DNA of 45,239 nucleotides, taken from Ectocarpus siliculosus. Lineage: Eukaryota; Sar; Phaeophyceae; Ectocarpales; Ectocarpaceae. Under the pieces are notes generated by a model that had not been told where the DNA came from, searched no databases, and saw nothing but the letters and a program-made list of their open reading frames with translations. The position numbers were made by a program, and so were the translations under genes. Shown in pieces: positions 41,050 through 45,239 of this stretch; positions within the stretch are counted from its first letter, which is position 1, and each line of letters opens with the position of its first letter. The stretch lies in contig FN649754.1 of assembly GCA_000310025.1 (NCBI GenBank), positions 162,753-207,991 of the forward strand, written 5' to 3'.

Positions 41050-42118
41050 ATGCCGGATGGAGACGGACGACAGCCTCCGGGGGGACAAGGTCATGGTGAT
41101 CCTTCCCCGGGAGAAGGCACCGGCGATGGAGGAACCAACTATTCGTTCACCGCCGATGCAGAAGAACAAGACAATCTGGGAGGGAGAGCGGCGGCGGGGG
41201 GAGATCAGCAAGACTCGATGCGTCAGCTGGTCGACCTTCTCAAGCATGCTTTCACGGCAAACTCCCAGGACCAGGGGCATCGTGCCCATTCAGGCACGTC
41301 TAGCGCCCAGACAGTAGAGTTGAAACAGCGGGACAAATTCGAGGTCCCTGTTTGGAGTGATGATTTCCTCAAAAATCGATCGATGGAGGTTGCGTTGCGG
41401 ATTTTCACGAGTGCGTTTGAAGCGTGGATGGAGAACGAGGGAGTGGTTGACGCAATGAGAGGCCCAGAGATTCCTGTAGCTGCAGCTCAAGTGAATGTGG
41501 ATTGGATGAAACGTTCGTTTGGTGAGGAGAGAGTAAAGCAGTCTAGGAAGGTATGGATTTTCATGCTGTCGAAGATCACGGCACAATCTATTCAAGGGCA
41601 ATTGCTCGCAGCGGAGAGTCCGCAAGCCGGGTACAAAATTTTCTTGGACTACTACCGACGCAGTAAAAACGAGGAAAGACAGACGTTTGATGATCAGTGG
41701 AATGTGCTGTGTCAGAGGAATGGAGAAAGTTTGATGGACTACTTTGGTAGAGCTAAGGCGCTTTGGATGAGACTGGTGTCATACGGTGATAATCGTGCTG
41801 AAGTGTCCATGTGCAAGCACATCGCTCGGGGTTTTTTGCCAGAATTTGAGAAAATTAAAGAGCGTGTCCTTTTTCACCCCATGTTGTCGAGTGCACAAAT
41901 GCAGGAGGCGTTGAGGACGGCTGAGCACGAGCAGAGGTACGAGCGGAGGTCTGGAGAGAGAGGAGAGGAGACGAGGCACGCCCTCGTCGCTGCCGGCATG
42001 GGCCGGGGCGGCGGGCAGAGGAGACCAGCCATTGTCGGCATGGGTCACGGCGGACCGCAGCAGCAGCAGCAGCAGCAGCAGCCACAGGCGTCGATGCAGC
42101 CACCGCAGCAGCAGCAGC

Positions 42119-42151
<33 letters not shown>

Positions 42152-45100
42152 TGGGACCGTACATCTGCCAGTACCACGGGCCCAACACCTCGCACGCGAC
42201 CGCTGACTGTCACAAGTTGCGCAGCGAGTTCCTGGCGAATTACAACGAGATCAGCGCGTACTTGAGCGGCAGGAGGGACGCCGAGGCGGCCGCTCATCCA
42301 CGAGGCGGATCGCAGAACCTGGGGCGGGTTGGTGGTCCATCAGTACAGCAGTCGTACCAATTCCAACACGGTGCGGGCTGGAGTCAGGGCCACCCTCATG
42401 CGCCTCAGGGGCCGCCGCGTGGGCCAGGACCCGGAGCTGGGGGGCAGATGCAGGGGCGCAACGATGGGGGACGGGGCTACGGCGGCTACGGGCCTCGCCC
42501 CTACGAAAGCCGTGGGCAAGGCGGCGGCCGCGGGGGCAATTTCCCGCCGGCCAACGTACCTGCAGGGCAGCTTGCCAGCGTCCCGCGGCCCTTTTTTCCG
42601 GCTCACCTGGCCATCGGGGGCGGAGATTCGTTCGGTGGCGAAAGCAGCTCGGGATGGCAGCAAACGTCGGCGCCGGCACCCACGCCAAGCTGGGCCCCAT
42701 CACCTTCCGAGGCGGGATACGGGTATGGGCTCGCGGCTCACGGGGGGAACCACAGCGGCGGTTCCTACGGCAACGCCGGCGGGGGATTTGGCTTCGGCTA
42801 TTTTTCCGAAGACGGCGGGCCGCACCAGCAGCAGGAGGCCAACGTAACATACTGCCCTTCTGCTGCAGGTCCTGACGCGTATCAGCCGAGAGTCTACAAC
42901 GAGGCCTTCTACGTCTCGGAGCAGCCGGCGCCCTTCCCGCAGCAGCAGGCGAGTTTTGAGCAGCAGCAGGAGCAGCAGTACCACGGCGTGCCTCAGGCGG
43001 CCTCTTCCTCCTCCTCTCCCTCTTCAGATCCAGGCGACGTTCTACCTCCTGCTGGCGACGCCCCTCTTCGTCTCTTCATGGCACGAAGTGTGTGCCCTCG
43101 AGGCAAGTTTGATTCTTTTCTTGAGTCTGCGTTTGGTTTTAAGGCGTCTGACGTTTTCGTACCTGCTGTACCCGGTGTTGACCCTGAAATGCTTGCGAGT
43201 CACGATAGGAATCACTGTTTTTCTGAGCAAGATTTGCACAGGGTTGCTTCTCCGAGTCTGTCTGCGATGTTCGAGAATTATGAGAAGGAGACCGATTTTC
43301 ATGAGACTGATGCGATTGTGCCCGCTGTGCCTGACGTGGTTGTGAGTACTGAGTCTGATGGGATAATGCATGCTGTCCATGATGTGAGGGTGCCTTCTAT
43401 GCCTGCTGTGATCGCGACTGCTGAGCCGGATAAGATTGTGCCTGCTGCCTCTGATGTATCTGGAATGCTAATTGTAGCTCGTGTCACCAAGCGTCCCACA
43501 GTAGACAAAGCTTTTCTATGCCAACCGTACATGCCGAATCCGAAGGGTAGCGAGCAGTGGCAGGCCGATTCTGGAGCGAGCGCGATGATTTCGAACCAGA
43601 TAGATCACATGTACGACATTCGCCACTTGGGCCAGGATGAACAATTTATTCAAATTGGAGACTCGGCTCTCATCAAGGTTGCAGCTGTAGGAAGCTTAGA
43701 CCTTCGGTTCCACCAAATCGGAGCCGACGGGAAACAGGAAGACATAGACATTACTGTGCCAGAAGTTTTGTTTGTGCCCGGGTGTGGATTCAATCTTTTT
43801 TCGGTTTGGAAAGTTTCGCACAAGCATGAAGTCCGCATAAACCCTAGCGGAACTCAACTGCTGCACGGTAAACTACGATTCATCCGTGGAGTGTCAAGTG
43901 ACTCCCTTTTCGCCTCCCGCCTTCCCCACAAAGATGTGTCTCAAGTGAATGTTGCGCGTGAGAGTTTTCTGGTGAAGCCGGCCTCTACTGCCGAGAGTAG
44001 TGACCCCTCGAGAGAATGGGCCCATTCCTGCATGTTGAACATCTTTATGCATGCCCAGAGATCTGAAGTGTTGACTTGCCTTCTGGATTCGGATTTTGAA
44101 CCCCCCCGCGTGACGGATGTTTCGGCAGAATCCTCTGCCAGGATGATAGATGTTTGGGAGGGTGCTGAGTGTGATCGTGCTTTGGCTGTGTTGGGTCCGG
44201 GTAAGACGCCTTTCCATGTCGGCAATGCAACAAAGGTTATGGATATTAACACGTTCCACAACCGTGCCGGCCACTTGTCCGAACCAATCTTGAGGTTATC
44301 CGCAAAACAACACGGAATCACCCTCACGGGCACAATGGACAGCTGCCGGTGGTGCTTGCCGGCGCGGGGGACGAGGGCACCGGTGCCGAAGCAGGGGGGC
44401 GGATACCGCGGCAAGAGGGCGCCGAACGACATGTTCCACATCGACATGTGCGGCGGGTACACGGCGACCATCGGCGGCAACCACTACATGCTCTTCGGTG
44501 TGGACGCCGCCACGGGCTGGATCGTCTGCTATGCCATGCGGCGGAAGTCGGAGGCGTTGGCGGTCTTCAAGCGCATGGTCGTGGACGCCGCCCACAAGGC
44601 TGGCACCGCGATCAAGTGCGTCCGGGGCGACTGTGACGCCCTCTGGACCAGCGGCGACTTCAAGGAGTTCTGTGCCAGCATGGGGATCGCGATCGAGTAC
44701 TCCCCTCCCGGCGTGCAGCAGTACAACGGCGTCGTCGAGAGCGCCATCCAGAGGTGCCTCAAGGTCGGCAAGGCGTCTCGCCGCGCTGCCCAAGAGATAC
44801 TTGGCCCCGCTGGATTTTCTCGTATCCGCGGGCTGAGCGTTCGGGGCGACGAGCTCTGGGCGGAGTCCGCAAAAGACGCCGCGCAGAAGCTGAACCAGTC
44901 TGCATCTCCTTCCAACGCAGGGGGTGCCTCGCCGCAGGAGCTCTACACCGGCAAGAAACGACCCTTCCGTTTGGTACCGTTTTTCCAGTACGGTTTCATG
45001 TGGGAGCGGCCGGCGACCAAGATGGACGACAGGGCAGTGCCGTGTTTTTTCCTGAATGGCGGCGACAACCACGCCGACATCACGGTCAAGGTGCTCAAGG

Positions 45101-45239
45101 AAAGGACCGCCCACGTCTGCTACTCTTCGAATGTGGCGTGGGCGGCGCTCCCGCCGTCGGGGGGGGGGGGGGGGGGGGGAACGCCCCCCCCCCCCCCCCC
45201 CGGGGGAACCCACCCCCCCCCCCCAGGGCCCTTTAAAAC
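41050..45239 (+). CDS. copia Gag-protease-integrase polyprotein (3'-partial)
   Basis: The frame opens after TAG 41005-41007, starts at ATG 41050 and has no stop through 45239 (1396 codons). Gag capsid-like helices fall at about residues 95-305 (VKQSRKVWIFMLSKITAQSI, LMDYFGRAKALWMRL). Poly-Gln tracts lie at about 337-367, a knuckle-like C373-x2-H376-x5-H382-x4-C387 follows, then a Gly/Gln/Pro-rich spacer. The protease loop is D840-S-G-A. The integrase has a zinc site H1070-x4-H1075-x23-C1099-x2-C1102 and a catalytic triad D1132-x61-D1194-x35-E1230 (HIDMCGG, VRGDCDALW, QYNGVVESA). Beyond it are ELYTGKKRPFRLVPF and PCFFLNGG, typical of the post-catalytic region. All inspected active-site residues are intact, so the copy may be recent. 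Codons after about 45163 lie in homopolymer runs and are unreliable. Confidence 0.93.
45164..45239. other. Homopolymer G/C runs at the sequence edge, probable assembly artefact
   Basis: Runs of about 17 G, 18 C and 14 C alternate with short A-containing joints up to the last base. This is unlike the balanced composition of the copia polyprotein just upstream and typical of poor sequence at a contig or gap edge. Confidence 0.7.

Larger units (their letters stand above)
40413..45239 (+). mobile_element. Ty1/copia retrotransposon, well preserved, truncated by the window edge
   Basis: The leader/LTR region (about 40413-41049) is followed by one continuous Gag-protease-integrase frame that is still open at 45239. 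RT, RNase H and the 3' LTR must lie beyond the window. Exact LTR limits and the primer-binding site were not identified because the partner LTR is not visible. It is a different lineage from the minus-strand copia at 1-2987: the knuckle is CHHC rather than CCHC, and the Gag-protease spacer is much longer. Confidence 0.9.

Noticed and set aside
41779-42297. Leu-rich minus-strand ORF resembling membrane segments
   Set aside because: Antisense translation of the (CAG)n poly-Gln tract of the copia polyprotein.

Overview
The window looks like nuclear DNA of a multicellular stramenopile, most likely a brown alga. This is an inference. It rests on one host-like gene with nine exons and GT-AG introns of about 0.4-1.2 kb, on intergenic DNA almost filled with transposon relics, and on the coexistence of Ty1/copia, tyrosine-recombinase and hAT-type elements. 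Nothing suggests a bacterial, viral or organellar origin.

Left part (1-8.6 kb). A degenerate Ty1/copia retrotransposon lies on the minus strand at 1-2987. A deletion fuses its protease directly to the reverse transcriptase, so the integrase is gone. Next come a 63-bp minisatellite (3274-3525) and one unassigned plus-strand exon that ends at a GTAAGT donor (3935-4365). At 5361-8623 is the most interesting element: a 3.26-kb tyrosine-recombinase element with split direct repeats (A1 - genes - B1 A2 - B2, each copy differing from its partner at a single base). This is the architecture of Ngaro/VIPER-type retrotransposons, but there is no room for a reverse transcriptase.

Host gene (11.85-19.25 kb, minus strand). 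A nine-exon gene encodes a predicted 646-residue secreted or membrane-anchored protein. It has a signal peptide, a DOMON domain, both halves of a copper type II ascorbate-dependent monooxygenase (dopamine beta-hydroxylase/PHM/MOXD1 family) with all six expected copper ligands, and a C-terminal hydrophobic helix. Eight introns join in phase, and one of them opens with an array of 19-bp repeats that starts at the splice donor.

Right part (20.2-40.4 kb). No convincing host gene is visible. The stretch holds a 1.55-kb hAT-type element with perfect 15-bp inverted repeats and perfect 8-bp target duplications. It contains a nested 345-bp MITE-like element, two further inverted-repeat elements (26.7-27.7 and 38.3-39.05 kb), several dispersed repeat families and a degenerate long-unit array (29.5-36.5 kb).

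Right end (40.4-45.2 kb). A second, far better preserved Ty1/copia element on the plus strand has one uninterrupted reading frame from 41050 to the window edge (1396 codons: Gag, zinc-knuckle-like motif, protease, complete integrase core). The reverse transcriptase would lie beyond the window. The last 75 bases are homopolymer G/C runs that look like an assembly edge.
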